From Blastococcus carthaginiensis (lineage in GTDB: Bacteria; Actinomycetota; Actinomycetes; Mycobacteriales; Geodermatophilaceae): a DNA stretch of 64,000 nt. The notes under the pieces are model-generated. The model was not told the DNA's origin and did not search any database. It saw only the letters and a program-made list of their open reading frames with translations. The stretch is from the NCBI RefSeq assembly GCF_030731085.1, contig NZ_JASNFN010000010.1, positions 124,001-188,000 of the forward strand, given 5' to 3'. This document shows positions 1-11,007 of the stretch, in pieces. The translations under genes and the position numbers were made by a program. Each line of letters begins with the position of its first letter. Position 1 is the first letter of the stretch.

Positions 1-800
1 TGGAGTACGTGAAGGCCTTCGACGGCGTCGTCGCCCAGCACGCCGAGGAGCCGCGGCTGACCGCCGGCGCGCAGATGCACGAGGGCGACCGCTCGGCGCG
101 GCTGGGCCTCACCGGCTGGTCGGCCGCCGCCGAGGAGGCGATCATCGCCCGCGACGTGCTGCTCGCCGAGCACGTCGGCGCCCGCCTGCACGTCTGCCAC
201 GTCTCGACCGCCGGGTCGGTGGAGATCCTGCGCTGGGCGAAGTCGCGCGGCGTGCGGGTGACCGCCGAGGTGACGCCGCACCACCTGCTGCTCACCGACG
301 CCTGCGCGGAGTCCTACGACCCGGTGTTCAAGGTCAACCCGCCGCTGCGCACCGACGCCGACGTGGAGGCGCTCCGGGCCGGTCTCGCCGACGGGACGAT
401 CGACGCCGTCGGCACCGACCACGCCCCCCACGCGGTCGAGGACAAGGAGAGCGAGTGGGCCCAGGCCCGGCCCGGCATGCTCGGGCTGGAGCAGGCGCTC
501 TCCGTCGTCATCGAGACGATGGTCGAGCCGGGCCGGCTGGACTGGGCCGGCGTCGCCGACCGGATGTCGGTGCGCCCCGCCGCCATCGGCCGCCTCGACG
601 GCCACGGCCGCCCCATCGCACCGGGCGAGCCGGCCAACCTCGTGCTCGTCGACGCGGCCGCCCGCGCGGTGGTCGACCCGGCGGCGCTGGCCAGCCGCAG
701 CCGCAACAGCCCCTATGCCGGCCGGGAGCTCCCCGGCCGGGTGGTCGCGACGTTCCTGCGCGGGACGCCGACCGTCCTGGACGGAAAGGCAGTGAAGTGA
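1..800 (+). CDS. pyrC: dihydroorotase, C-terminal part (5' end outside the window)
   Basis: This enzyme cyclises carbamoyl-aspartate to dihydroorotate, the third step of pyrimidine synthesis, in the cytosol. The reading frame is open to the first base, so the N-terminal part with the HxH metal ligands is missing; about 265 of the usual ~430 residues remain. Seen here are HVCHVS (nt ~187), VTPHHL (nt ~271) and the catalytic TDHAPH motif (nt ~415), as in class I dihydroorotases. The GTG at 9 is only an internal codon. The stop overlaps the carA start by 4 bp (GTGA at 797), so the two are probably translationally coupled. The family call is very secure. Confidence 0.95.
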   Translation, partial: EYVKAFDGVVAQHAEEPRLTAGAQMHEGDRSARLGLTGWSAAAEEAIIARDVLLAEHVGARLHVCHVSTAGSVEILRWAKSRGVRVTAEVTPHHLLLTDACAESYDPVFKVNPPLRTDADVEALRAGLADGTIDAVGTDHAPHAVEDKESEWAQARPGMLGLEQALSVVIETMVEPGRLDWAGVADRMSVRPAAIGRLDGHGRPIAPGEPANLVLVDAAARAVVDPAALASRSRNSPYAGRELPGRVVATFLRGTPTVLDGKAVK

Positions 801-1963
801 CAGAAGCGCTCCTCGTGCTCGAGGACGGGCGCACGTTCCGGGGGGAGTCGTACGGCGCCACCGGGACGACGGTCGGGGAGGCGGTCTTCGCCACCGGCAT
901 GACCGGCTACCAGGAGACGCTGACCGACCCGAGCTACGCCGGCCAGATCGTGGCCATGACGGCGCCGCACATCGGCAACACCGGGGTCAACAGCGAGGAC
1001 GACGAGAGCAGCCGCATGTGGGTGGCGGGCTTCGTCGTCCGCGACCCCGCGCGCCGCCCGGCGAACTGGCGCGCCACCGGCAGCCTGGACGACGCGCTGG
1101 TCGGGCAGGGGATCGTCGGCATCAGCGGTGTGGACACCCGCGCGCTCACCCGGCACCTGCGCGACCGGGGCGCGATGCGGGCCGGCATCAGCACCGAGCT
1201 CTCCGCCGACGAGCTGCTCGCCCGCGTCACCGCCGCGGAGGGCATGACCGGCGCCGACCTCGCCCCGACGGTGAGCACCGGCGAGCCCTACGTCGTCCCG
1301 GCGGTGGGGGAGAAGCGGTTCACCATCGCCGCGCTGGACCTCGGCATCAAGACCGCCACCCCGCGCCACCTGGCCGCGCTCGGCGTGGAGACGCACGTGC
1401 TGCCCTCCACGGCCACCGCCGAGGAGCTGCTCGCCGCCGGCCCGGACGGCGTCTTCCTCTCCAACGGCCCCGGCGACCCGGCGGCCGCCGGCTACGCGGT
1501 CGCGGCGGTCCGCGGGGTGCTCGACGCCCGCCGGCCGCTGTTCGGCATCTGCTTCGGTAACCAGATCCTCGGCCGGGCGCTCGGCCTGGGCACCTACAAG
1601 CTCCGCTTCGGCCACCGGGGCCTGAACCAGCCGGTGCTCGACCGGGTCAGCGGCACGGTGCGCGTCACCAGCCACAACCACGGCTTCGCCGTCGACGCCC
1701 CGCTCGACCGGCCCACCGACACCCCGTACGGGCCGGTGGAGGTCAGCCACGTCGGCCTCAACGACGACGTCGTCGAGGGTCTGCGGTTGGTCGACGCCCC
1801 GGCCTTCAGCGTGCAGTTCCACCCGGAGTCGGCGGCCGGTCCGCACGACGCCGCCCCCCTGTTCCAGCGCTTCGTCGACCTGATGGAGACCGCCCGCAGC
1901 GGCGGCGACGCCGTCAGCCCGCCTCCCGTCGTGGAGCACAGCACCGGCGAGAAGGAGGCCTGA
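797..1963 (+). CDS. carA: carbamoyl-phosphate synthase small (glutaminase) subunit
   Basis: CarA hydrolyses glutamine and passes ammonia to CarB to make carbamoyl phosphate for pyrimidines and arginine. The 388 residues contain the N-terminal CPSase small-chain domain (about 1-135) and a class I glutamine amidotransferase domain (about 185-375). The triad is visible: Cys252 in GICFGNQ, then His342 and Glu344 in QFHPES. The start is the GTG at 797, overlapping the pyrC stop, with GGAAAGG upstream at 783-789. A longer in-frame extension reaches back to 455, but it lies inside pyrC and is not homologous. carB follows after 1 bp. Confidence 0.96.
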   Translation: MTEALLVLEDGRTFRGESYGATGTTVGEAVFATGMTGYQETLTDPSYAGQIVAMTAPHIGNTGVNSEDDESSRMWVAGFVVRDPARRPANWRATGSLDDALVGQGIVGISGVDTRALTRHLRDRGAMRAGISTELSADELLARVTAAEGMTGADLAPTVSTGEPYVVPAVGEKRFTIAALDLGIKTATPRHLAALGVETHVLPSTATAEELLAAGPDGVFLSNGPGDPAAAGYAVAAVRGVLDARRPLFGICFGNQILGRALGLGTYKLRFGHRGLNQPVLDRVSGTVRVTSHNHGFAVDAPLDRPTDTPYGPVEVSHVGLNDDVVEGLRLVDAPAFSVQFHPESAAGPHDAAPLFQRFVDLMETARSGGDAVSPPPVVEHSTGEKEA

Positions 1964-1964
1964 C

Positions 1965-5290
<3,326 letters not shown>

Positions 5291-5294
<4 letters not shown>

Positions 5295-6676
5295 CCTCGG
5301 TGCCACCCGGCGCCGTGACCCGGCTGCGGGACGACCTCGTCGCCCGCGGCCTGGTCGACGGGCTGCCCGCGGCGTTCGCCGCGGGGGTCACCCGGTTCGG
5401 GCGGCCCCCGCACGCGGAGCTCGACGCGCTGACCGGCGCGGCCACCGACCTGGCGGCCCGGCTCGCGACCGGTGCGGTGGGCGAGGACGACCTGCCGCTG
5501 CTGACCCGCGTGCTCTACACGGCCCGGCAGGCCGACCTGCTGGCCCGGCACGGGGTGCCGAGCCCGGCCTACGACGTGCTGGGCTCCTTCCGGGAGAACC
5601 TGGAGCGCCCGCTGGGCCCGCGGCTGCCCGAGCGGCCGACGGCGGGCGGCCGGCGCTGGCCGCTGCTCGGCCGCACGGTGGGGTTCCCGATCGGGGTGCC
5701 CTCCTGCGTGCTCAACGGCAGCGCGGCGTGGGTGCGGCACAACGTGGCCAACGGCTGGAACGTGCTGACGTACAAGACCGTCCGCGGCCGCGCTCACCCG
5801 CCCAACGAGGCCCCGAACTGGATCGTCGCCCCGGGGCTGACGACGAGCCTCCCCCCGGGAGCCGGTGCGGACGTCGTCTCCGACCCGTGGGACTGGGTGC
5901 CGCCGGGCTCACCGGCGGTGAGCAGCGTGAACTCCTTCGGGGTCCCGTCGCCGGAGCCGGAGGAGTGGATGGCCGACCTCTCGCGCGCCGTCGCCGCGGT
6001 CGGGCACGAGCAGCTCCTCCTGGTGAGCGTCATGGGCGAGGACCCCGAGGGCACCGGCGAGGCGGCCGCGCTGGCCGCCGACTTCGCTCGCACGGCGCGG
6101 CTGGCCGAGGAGGCGGGCGCGACGGTGGTCGAGCTGAACCTCTCCTGCCCGAACACCCTCGACCGCTCCGCGGCCGGGGTGAAGCCGCCGCTGTGCCTGG
6201 ACGCCGACGCGACCGTCGCAGTCGTCGAGGCGGTGCGCCGGCAGCTGGACGACCGCACCGGGCTGGTGGCCAAGCTCTCCTGGCTCGACCGGGAGCGGCT
6301 CGCGGCGCTGGTCCCGCGGCTGGCCCCGCTGGTCGACGGGATCGCCGGGATCAACACCGTGCAGAGCCGCGTGCGCCGCAGCGACGGCACCCCGACCTTC
6401 CCCGGGCGGGAGCTGGCCGGGCTCTCCGGCATCGCGGTGCGCGAGTCGGCGCTGGACTTCACCCGCCGCCTGGTGGCGCTGCGCGAGGCGGGCGGGGTGC
6501 CCTTCGACGTCCTGGCGATGGGCGGGGTGACCGACCCGGCGTCGTTCGAGGCTCTCTTCGCCGCCGGGGCCGACGCCGTGCAATCCGCCGCCGGCGCGTT
6601 CGCCGACCCCCTGCTCGCCCGGCGCTGCGTCGACGAGCTGGGGGAGACCCTGCCCCGATCCGTGGAGGTCGAGTGA
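5291..6676 (+). CDS. pyrD: dihydroorotate dehydrogenase family protein (divergent PyrD)
   Basis: This FMN enzyme is expected to oxidise dihydroorotate to orotate. Position in the pyr operon, directly after carB with a GTGA overlap and before pyrF, supports the role. Visible motifs are TYKTVR near the FMN site, NSFGVPSP, LNLSCPN (Cys286), KLSW, NTVQSR, and GGVTDP followed by AVQSAAGAFADP. Cys286 aligns with the catalytic base of class 1 enzymes rather than the Ser of quinone-linked class 2 enzymes. At 461 residues it is about 100-150 longer than typical PyrD, mostly through an N-terminal helical extension of about 110 residues. The family is sure; class and electron acceptor are open. Confidence 0.85.
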
Positions 6677-6749
6677 CCGAGCTCGCGAGGTCACGCATGG
6701 GCACAGCACTGCCGGGCGCGAGTCCGACGAGCGACAGCGAGGAGGACTC

Positions 6750-7628
6750 GTGACTGCACCCTTCGGGCAGCGGCTGGCCGATGCGGTGGCCTCCCGCGGG
6801 CCGCTCTGCGTCGGCATCGACCCGCACGCCGCCCTCCTCGACGCCTGGGGGCTGCCCGACAGCGCCGACGGGGTGGCCCGGTTCACCGACGCCGTCGTCG
6901 ACGCACTGGCGGGGTCGGTCGCCGTGCTCAAGCCGCAGATCGCCTTCTACGAGCGGTTCGGCTCCCGCGGCCTCGCCGTCCTCGAGGAGGGGGTGGCCCG
7001 GGCGCGCGCCGCCGGGGCGCTCGTGCTGCTGGACGCCAAGCGCGGCGACATCGGCTCCACCATGGCCGCCTACGCCGACTACCTGCGCAGCGACCACCCG
7101 ATGCGGGTGGACGCGATGACCATCAGCCCCTACCTGGGGCCGGGCTCGCTGCAGCCCGCGGTGGACACCGCCCGGCAGCACGGCGGGGGCCTGTTCGTGC
7201 TGGCCCGCACCTCCAACCCCGACGCCGGCACCCTCCAGCACGCGCTCGTGGGGGACCGGTCGGTCGCGCAGGTCGTGGTCGACACCGTGCGCGGCTGGAA
7301 CACCCCCGGCTGGGTCGTGGGCGACCCGCTGCCCGACCCGGGTGCCCTGCGGGACCTCGCCACCGGGTTCGGCCCCAGCACCGGTTCCTTCGGCGTGGTG
7401 GTCGGGGCGACCCTGCGCGACCTCGACGTCGACCTGTCCGGCCTGGGCGGTCCGGTCCTCGCGCCCGGGCTCGGCGCGCAGGGCGGGACGGTCGCCGACC
7501 TGCGCAGGCTGTTCGGCGACCGTGCGGCGGTCGTGCCCACGGTGTCCCGCGACGTGCTGGGCGCGGGGCCCGACGCGACGGCGCTGCGGGTCGCGGCCGA
7601 GCGCTGGGCGGAGGCCCTGGCGGCATGA
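6750..7628 (+). CDS. pyrF: orotidine 5'-phosphate decarboxylase (type 2, mycobacterial-like)
   Basis: PyrF converts OMP to UMP, the last step of de novo pyrimidine synthesis. The 292-residue protein carries the type 2 motif with D95-A-K97-R-G-D100, where Lys97 is the catalytic proton donor, and CVGIDPH near residue 26. The GTG start at 6750 is preceded by CGAGGAGGAC (6737-6746). It lies 73 bp after pyrD. The stop TGA sits in an ATGA overlap with a doubtful downstream frame. This is the last pyrimidine gene of the block. Confidence 0.95.
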   Translation: MTAPFGQRLADAVASRGPLCVGIDPHAALLDAWGLPDSADGVARFTDAVVDALAGSVAVLKPQIAFYERFGSRGLAVLEEGVARARAAGALVLLDAKRGDIGSTMAAYADYLRSDHPMRVDAMTISPYLGPGSLQPAVDTARQHGGGLFVLARTSNPDAGTLQHALVGDRSVAQVVVDTVRGWNTPGWVVGDPLPDPGALRDLATGFGPSTGSFGVVVGATLRDLDVDLSGLGGPVLAPGLGAQGGTVADLRRLFGDRAAVVPTVSRDVLGAGPDATALRVAAERWAEALAA

Positions 7629-7681
7629 GGCGGGCGCTGCCGTGGCTGGCCGGGGCGCTCGGCGCCGTCCTGCGCACGGAC

Positions 7682-7732
7682 CCCGCCCTGCCCACGGACC
7701 CGCCCTGCCCACGGACCCGTCCTGCCCACGGT
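7682..7732. repeat. three tandem copies of a 17-bp unit
   Basis: The unit CCCGCCCTGCCCACGGA occurs at 7682-7698 and 7699-7715, and with two changes at 7716-7732. It lies just downstream of pyrF inside the possible decayed frame. The period of 17 would shift the reading frame if copy number changed, which argues against a conserved protein here. Confidence 0.85.
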
Positions 7733-8124
7733 GCCGGGCACGCCGACGCGCCTGATCAGCCGCGCGATACCGCCGCCGTCCTCGCCGCACACCGCGAGGA
7801 CGGCGACCGCACCGCGAGGTCGACGCGCCGCACGCACAGGACGCGGCACCCCCGAGCCGCGCGCCGGGGCACTGACCGGGCCGGGAACGGCCGTCGGGCG
7901 TGTCGTCTCGTCGGCGTGTCGGGGTCCCGAACCCCGCTTGCGCGGGACGCCGACGCGGCGAAACCGGACCGTCCGGATAGAGGCCCTGACCTGGGGTGAT
8001 CACGCACGGTCACCGGATAGGCGGCGATCGTGTGAACGAGGGGTTCCCGGGTCGCGCGGCCGGTCTCCGTGCCCGCGCGTGACCTGCGGATTTGCCGGGA
8101 ACCACGACGACCGAGAGGCTCGCG

Positions 8125-8147
8125 GCGGAGACGCGGTGCGTCTCCGC
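8125..8147 (+). promoter_or_regulatory. perfect 10-bp hairpin in the presumed mihF leader
   Basis: GCGGAGACGC (8125-8134) pairs perfectly with GCGTCTCCGC (8138-8147) across a GGT loop. It sits 58 bp upstream of the mihF ATG. No U-tract follows. It could be a leader structure or a terminator of upstream transcription; the sequence alone does not decide. Confidence 0.45.
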
Positions 8148-8205
8148 ACACCGAACGACCGCCGGTCGGAGATCGGCCGACGACGACACACGATTGGGTT
8201 GCACG

Positions 8206-8562
8206 ATGCCCCTGCCTGAACTGTCCCCGGAACAGCGGGCCGCCGCCCTCGAGAAGGCGGCCGCGGCCCGCAAGGCGCGCGCCGAGCTGCGCGAGCGACT
8301 CAAGAGCAAGGGCGCCACGGTCGGCGACGTCCTCAAGCAGGGCGAGACCGACGAAGTGATCGGCAAGATGCGGGTCTCCGCCGTCCTGGAATCCCTGCCC
8401 GGTGTGGGCAAGGCGCGGGCTGCGAAGATCATGGAGCGCCTGGAGATCTCCCCCACGCGGCGCGTGCGGGGGCTGGGCGCCAACCAGCGGCGGGCGCTGG
8501 AGGCCGAGTTCGGCGGCGACGAGGTCGACGTCGATCAGGTCCCCGCCGACGGCTCCGTCTGA
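8206..8562 (+). CDS. mihF: integration host factor, actinobacterial type (mIHF)
   Basis: mIHF is a small nucleoid-associated DNA-binding protein, unrelated to enterobacterial IHF, that is essential in mycobacteria and controls nucleoid structure and secondary metabolism in Streptomyces. The 118 residues match sIHF/mIHF closely: the start MPLPELSPEQRAAALEKA, then the core VIGKMRVSAVLESLPGVGKAR, a helix-two-turns-helix of the Rv1388/sIHF type, then RRVRGLGANQ. The ATG at 8206 is chosen because family members begin MxLPxLTPEQR; the longer frame from 8092 is unrelated sequence. mihF-gmk-rpoZ is the standard actinobacterial order. Confidence 0.95.
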   Translation: MPLPELSPEQRAAALEKAAAARKARAELRERLKSKGATVGDVLKQGETDEVIGKMRVSAVLESLPGVGKARAAKIMERLEISPTRRVRGLGANQRRALEAEFGGDEVDVDQVPADGSV

Positions 8563-8607
8563 GGAGGGTCGTCGGCAACCGCCGACGACCCCGGGCGAGG
8601 ACGACGA

Positions 8608-9207
8608 GTGGCTGCAGCGACACCGGCACGGCTGACCGTGCTCTCGGGACCCTCCGGGGTCGGCAAGGGCACCGTGGTCGCCGAGGTCCGGCGGCGGCAC
8701 CCCGAGGTCTGGGTGTCGGTGTCGGCCACCACTCGTCGTCCCCGGCCCGGTGAGGTCGACGGCGTGCACTACCACTTCGTCTCCGCCGCCGAGTTCGACC
8801 GCCTGATCGCCACCGAGGGGCTGCTGGAGTGGGCCGAGTACGCGGGCAACCGCTACGGCACCCCGCTCGCGCCGGTGCAGGCGCAGCTGGCCACCGGCCG
8901 GCCCGCGCTGCTGGAGATCGAGCTGCAGGGCGCCCGGCAGGTCCGGGCGCGGGCGCCGGAGGCCCAACTGGTCTTCCTGGCCCCGCCCTCGTGGGCCGAG
9001 CTGGTGAGCCGGCTGGCCGGCCGGGGGTCGGAGCCGGCCGCCGTCCAGGAGCGCCGCCTGGCGATCGCGCAGGCCGAGCTGGACTCCTCGGGTGAGTTCG
9101 ACGTGGTGGTCGTCAACGACGACGTCGCCCGCGCCGCGGACGAGTTGGTAGGCTTGCTGACTGCGCCGTCACCCGGTCCGCCTGCGGGGGGCAGCGCCCA
9201 CGAGTGA
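8608..9207 (+). CDS. gmk: guanylate kinase
   Basis: Gmk phosphorylates GMP to GDP with ATP. The 199-residue length is typical. The P-loop GPSGVGKGT lies at about residues 14-22, and the GMP-binding stretch SVSATTRRPRPGEVDG and the lid region follow. The start is GTG at 8608, 45 bp after mihF. The final ~20 residues are low-complexity Pro/Gly and probably disordered. It lies between mihF and rpoZ, as in other actinobacteria. Confidence 0.96.
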   Translation: MAAATPARLTVLSGPSGVGKGTVVAEVRRRHPEVWVSVSATTRRPRPGEVDGVHYHFVSAAEFDRLIATEGLLEWAEYAGNRYGTPLAPVQAQLATGRPALLEIELQGARQVRARAPEAQLVFLAPPSWAELVSRLAGRGSEPAAVQERRLAIAQAELDSSGEFDVVVVNDDVARAADELVGLLTAPSPGPPAGGSAHE

Positions 9208-9267
9208 GCCCGCCGGTCCGCCGGCCCGCCCGCTCCCACGAAAACGATCGAGGAGACCCGTCCGACC

Positions 9268-9531
9268 GTGTCCGGAGTCGCACCCGCCCCCGAGGGCATC
9301 ACCAACCCGCCGATCGACGAGCTGCTCGAGCGCACCAGCAGCAAGTACGGCCTGGTGATCTTCGCCGCCAAGCGCGCGCGCCAGATCAACGCCTACTACA
9401 GCCAGCTCTCCGAGGGCCTGCTGGAGTACGTCGGCCCGCTGGTCGACACCGCGCCCCAGGAGAAGCCGCTGTCGATCGCGCTCCGCGAGATCAACGACGG
9501 CCTCCTGGCGCACACCGCCGGCGAGAACTGA
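9268..9531 (+). CDS. rpoZ: RNA polymerase omega subunit
   Basis: Omega is the small RNA polymerase subunit that chaperones beta-prime assembly. The 87 residues contain the conserved NPPIDELLERTSSKYGLVIFAAKRARQIN region, which carries the ARQIN-type motif, and the actinobacterial tail KPLSIALREI. The start is GTG at 9268. The stop is immediately followed by copy A of the three-copy intergenic element and then a 17-bp hairpin. Confidence 0.96.
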   Translation: MSGVAPAPEGITNPPIDELLERTSSKYGLVIFAAKRARQINAYYSQLSEGLLEYVGPLVDTAPQEKPLSIALREINDGLLAHTAGEN

Positions 9532-9604
9532 AGAGGGACCCCCTCGCCCCCCACCGCTCGCGAGGTCGCGGCGGGGCCCTGCGAGGGGGCCGTTCCAGCA
9601 CCCC
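9532..9604 (+). repeat. dispersed intergenic stem-loop element, copy A (after rpoZ)
   Basis: The element starts at the base after the rpoZ TGA. Its outer stem is CCCCCTCGC (9539-9547) with GCGAGGGGG (9581-9589). The conserved right end is CCCTGC, a stem arm, then GGCCGTTCCAGCAC. Copies B (12223) and C (26834) share the left GGACCC and the right GGCCGTTCCA but have different, internally paired stem sequences. Confidence 0.85.
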
Positions 9605-9610
9605 AAGTGA

Positions 9611-9649
9611 TGACGACGCACCCGGCAGTGGCTGCCGGGTGCGTCGTCG
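9611..9649 (+). terminator. perfect 17-bp hairpin, probable terminator after rpoZ
   Basis: GACGACGCACCCGGCAG (9612-9628) pairs perfectly with CTGCCGGGTGCGTCGTC (9632-9648) around a TGG loop, and a T-G wobble at 9611/9649 can extend it. No T-run follows, which is common for GC-rich actinobacterial terminators. It ends about 19 bp before coaBC, so it could also limit or process readthrough between rpoZ and coaBC. Confidence 0.7.
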
Positions 9650-9667
9650 TGTCGGGAGGATGAGCGC

Positions 9668-10909
9668 ATGAGCCGGATCGTGCTGGGCGTCAGCGGGGGA
9701 GTGGCCGCCTACAAGGCCGCGCTGCTGCTGCGGGCCTTCACCGAGGCGGGGCACGACGTCCGCGTCGTCCCCACGCCCGGGGCGCTGCACTTCGTCGGGG
9801 CCGCGACCTTCGAGGCGCTGTCCGGCAACCCGGTGACCACCGACGTGTGGTCCGACGTCCCCGAGGTCGCGCACGTGCGCATCGGGCAGAACGCCGACCT
9901 CGTCGTCGTCGCGCCCGCCACCGCCGACCTGCTGGCGCGGGCCGCCGCGGGCCGGGCGGACGACCTGCTCACCGCCACCCTGCTCACCGCGCACTGCCCG
10001 GTGGTCTTCGTGCCGGCCATGCACACCGAGATGTGGCTGCACCCCGCGACGCAGGACAACGTGGCCACCCTGCGCCGCTGGGGCGCGATCGTCCTCCCGC
10101 CGGCGGTCGGCCGGCTCACCGGGCCCGACTCCGGACCCGGCCGGCTGCCCGAGCCCGCCGACGTCGCCGCCCTGGCCGCGGTCGTGCTCGAGGGCGGGCC
10201 CGCCGCGCTGGCCCGCGACCTCGCCGACCGGAAGGTCGTCATCAGCGCCGGTGGCACCCGTGAGCCGCTGGACCCGGTGCGCTACCTGGGCAACCGATCC
10301 TCGGGCAAGCAGGGCTGGGCGCTGGCCCGCGTCGCCGCCGCCCGGGGCGCCGACGTGGTGCTCGTCGCCGCCAACGTCGAGGCCCCTGCGCCCTTCGGCG
10401 TCCGGGTCGTGGCCGTGGAGACGGCCGAGCAGCTGCGCACCGCGATGCTCGCCGAGGCCGGGGCGGGCGGGGAGGCGAGAGCCGACGTGGTGGTCATGAG
10501 CGCGGCGGTGGCCGACTTCCGCCCGGCCGGCGTCGCCGCGACCAAGCTCAAGAAGGGCTCGGCCGGTGAGCCGACCGCGGTCGAGCTGGTCCGCAACCCC
10601 GACGTGCTCACCGAGCTCGTCGGCGAGCGGGCACCCGGCCAGCTGGTGGTCGGCTTCGCCGCCGAGACCGGGGACGCCGACGCCGACGTGCTCACCCACG
10701 CCCGGGCGAAGCTCGCCCGCAAGGGGTGCGACCTCCTGGTGGTCAACGACGTCTCGGCGGGGCAGGTCTTCGGCCGGCCGGACAACGCCGTCGTCGTGCT
10801 CGCCGCCGACGGCCCCGCCACCGAGGTCCCGCGGGGCAGCAAGGACGCCGTGGCCGCCGGGATCTGGACCGCGGTCGCAGCCCGGCTGACCCCGCCCGGG
10901 CGGGCCTGA
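9668..10909 (+). CDS. coaBC: bifunctional phosphopantothenoylcysteine decarboxylase / phosphopantothenate-cysteine ligase
   Basis: CoaBC performs two consecutive steps of coenzyme A synthesis. The N-terminal CoaC flavoprotein domain (about 1-185) shows VSGGVAAYKA, NADLVVVAPATADLLAR and PAMHTEMW. The CoaB domain (about 190-405) shows SAGGTREPLDPVRYLGNRSS, DVVVMSAAVADFRP and the KLKKG stretch. The 413-residue length is normal. The start is ATG at 9668 with GGGAGGATG directly upstream. Confidence 0.96.
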   Translation: MSRIVLGVSGGVAAYKAALLLRAFTEAGHDVRVVPTPGALHFVGAATFEALSGNPVTTDVWSDVPEVAHVRIGQNADLVVVAPATADLLARAAAGRADDLLTATLLTAHCPVVFVPAMHTEMWLHPATQDNVATLRRWGAIVLPPAVGRLTGPDSGPGRLPEPADVAALAAVVLEGGPAALARDLADRKVVISAGGTREPLDPVRYLGNRSSGKQGWALARVAAARGADVVLVAANVEAPAPFGVRVVAVETAEQLRTAMLAEAGAGGEARADVVVMSAAVADFRPAGVAATKLKKGSAGEPTAVELVRNPDVLTELVGERAPGQLVVGFAAETGDADADVLTHARAKLARKGCDLLVVNDVSAGQVFGRPDNAVVVLAADGPATEVPRGSKDAVAAGIWTAVAARLTPPGRA

Positions 10910-10944
10910 CGCACGCCGTCGTACCCGCCTGCGGAGCGCGCCGG

Positions 10945-10950
10945 TAACGT
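10945..10950 (+). promoter_or_regulatory. possible -10 element for metK
   Basis: TAACGT at 10945-10950 fits the actinobacterial TANNNT consensus and would place a start near 10957, giving a leader of about 50 nt before the metK GTG. No convincing -35 hexamer and no SAM-riboswitch-like fold was seen in the 98-bp gap. Confidence 0.35.
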
Positions 10951-11007
10951 TCCTCTCCGGTGCTCCGCACCGAACGACCCGTCGAGCCACGTCCCCAGGG
11001 AGTCCGA

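Larger units (their letters stand above)
7629..8205 (+). other. 577-bp gap between pyrF and mihF; no convincing gene
   Basis: This is the longest gene-free stretch on the plus-strand housekeeping block. A frame starting with ATG at 7625 (124 codons) overlaps pyrF as a coupled gene would. After about 24 codons, however, it runs through a 17-bp tandem repeat and loses normal third-position GC bias, so it looks decayed or spurious. The gap also holds direct CCGGATAG octamers at 7973 and 8013, a hairpin near 7924-7948, and a perfect 10-bp stem at 8125-8147 in the presumed mihF leader. A mihF promoter probably lies here, but I cannot place it exactly. Confidence 0.5.

Noticed and set aside
7625..7999. 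124-codon frame overlapping the pyrF stop as ATGA
   Set aside because: After about 24 codons it runs through a 17-bp tandem repeat and loses coding-like codon bias; no family recognised. Described as gap content instead.
10910..11007. SAM riboswitch upstream of metK
   Set aside because: The 98-bp gap has no recognisable SAM-I or SAM-IV layout; only a possible -10 box is seen.
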